Shown: positions 63,868-64,000 of the stretch, piece by piece
Numbering within the stretch: position 1 is the stretch's first letter
Layout: each line of letters begins with the position of its first letter
Origin: Verrucomicrobiota bacterium
GTDB taxonomy: Bacteria; Verrucomicrobiota; Verrucomicrobiia; Opitutales; UBA953
Length of the DNA: 64,000 nt
Assembly: GCA_026397955.1 (NCBI GenBank)
Contig: JAPLTV010000059.1
Span: 1-64,000 of the forward strand
Reading direction: 5' to 3'
Program-made: the position numbers and the translations under genes
The notes under the pieces: model-generated
What the model was told of the DNA's origin: nothing
Database searches by the model: none
What the model saw: the letters and a program-made list of their open reading frames with translations, nothing else

Positions 63868-64000
63868 ATGCCCCTGAAACTCGGCCAGCCTCTCCCTGAA
63901 ATCTCCCTCAAGCAGAAGACCGACGCCGGCCTGGTCGATGTCAGCCTCCGCCGCAATGTCGGCAAGGGCAAGACCGTCATCCTCTTCGTCCCGCTCGCCT
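63868..64000 (+). CDS. peroxiredoxin (AhpC/TSA family), 3'-truncated
   Basis: Only 44 residues lie in the window: PLKLGQPLPEISLKQKTDAG followed by GKTVILFVPLA. The glycine-spaced entry and the ILF-x-PLA strand match the beginning of AhpC/TSA-type peroxiredoxins, where the peroxidatic Cys follows within ~10 residues beyond the edge. Truncation is the window end. A bacterioferritin-comigratory or alkyl-hydroperoxide type cannot be told apart. Confidence 0.75.
   Translation, partial: MPLKLGQPLPEISLKQKTDAGLVDVSLRRNVGKGKTVILFVPLA

Noticed and set aside
1-64000. tRNA, rRNA, CRISPR arrays, insertion sequences, prophage or toxin-antitoxin genes
   Set aside because: Nothing by eye in the intergenic gaps, which are nearly all under 200 bp; the repeats seen are hairpin elements without spacers or a transposase gene. 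A covariance search could still find a small RNA.

Overview
The window is GC-rich, densely coded chromosome from what is most likely a member of the Verrucomicrobiota. This lineage call is an inference. It rests on a PVC-type membrane dehydrogenase with a CxxCH haem domain (21300-23819), secreted sulfatase, ceramidase-like and Gfo/Idh-type enzymes, a TorF-type porin, an exosortase and several exported proteins I recognise only as lineage-type hypotheticals. I saw no rRNA, tRNA, CRISPR array, prophage, transposase or insertion sequence. About 56 protein genes are called. The first (ispD) and last (a peroxiredoxin) run off the window edges.

Layout. 1-8257: isoprenoid, menaquinone and housekeeping genes (ispD end, menB, a YtqB/MnmM-type tRNA methyltransferase, an epimerase, a LysM lipoprotein, recF, secG, a LolA-like protein, a NIF3-like protein, gluQ). 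8261-10366: three tandem exported thioredoxin-fold proteins on the minus strand. 10431-17611: a sulfate-assimilation island. CysD and a CysN-CysC fusion activate sulfate, CysH and CysI reduce it, and CobA/SUMT plus a CbiX-type chelatase supply the sirohaem that CysI needs; cysK lies at 27680. 17788-25324: secreted catabolic enzymes (iduronate-2-sulfatase-like sulfatase, Gfo/Idh oxidoreductase, PVC cytochrome dehydrogenase, ceramidase-like hydrolase) and an azoreductase. 25615-27355: umuDC behind a near-perfect SOS box. 27680-34890: cysK, infA, tadA, an exported superoxide dismutase, an esterase, a beta-helix protein, an oversized adenylate-kinase-like protein and an orphan secreted protein. 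34935-39857: glycogen phosphorylase and an acyltransferase/acyl-ACP-synthetase fusion. 39950-48474: an overlapping seven-gene run with a Yej-type peptide ABC importer, an exosortase and glycogen synthase. 48610-64000: porin, lipA, a UvrD-type helicase, serA, plsY, hom, lysC, a TPR protein with an ExbB/ExbD-like pair, uppS, cdsA, miaA and the peroxiredoxin start.

The most unusual signal is not a gene. Seven intergenic elements between 19.2 and 27.6 kb share the foot GGTAGGG (containing GTAG) followed by a hairpin module of about 18 nt. Several are double and inverted, like BIMEs. The foot is constant and the stems differ between copies with compensatory changes. The two hairpins of one element share the same short core in inverted orientation. 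They look like a REP/BIME family with unusually variable stems. Other points worth a look are an ExbB/ExbD pair that has lost the usual proton-path residues, a 400-residue adenylate-kinase relative, and a Yej operon fused transcriptionally to an exosortase and glgA.
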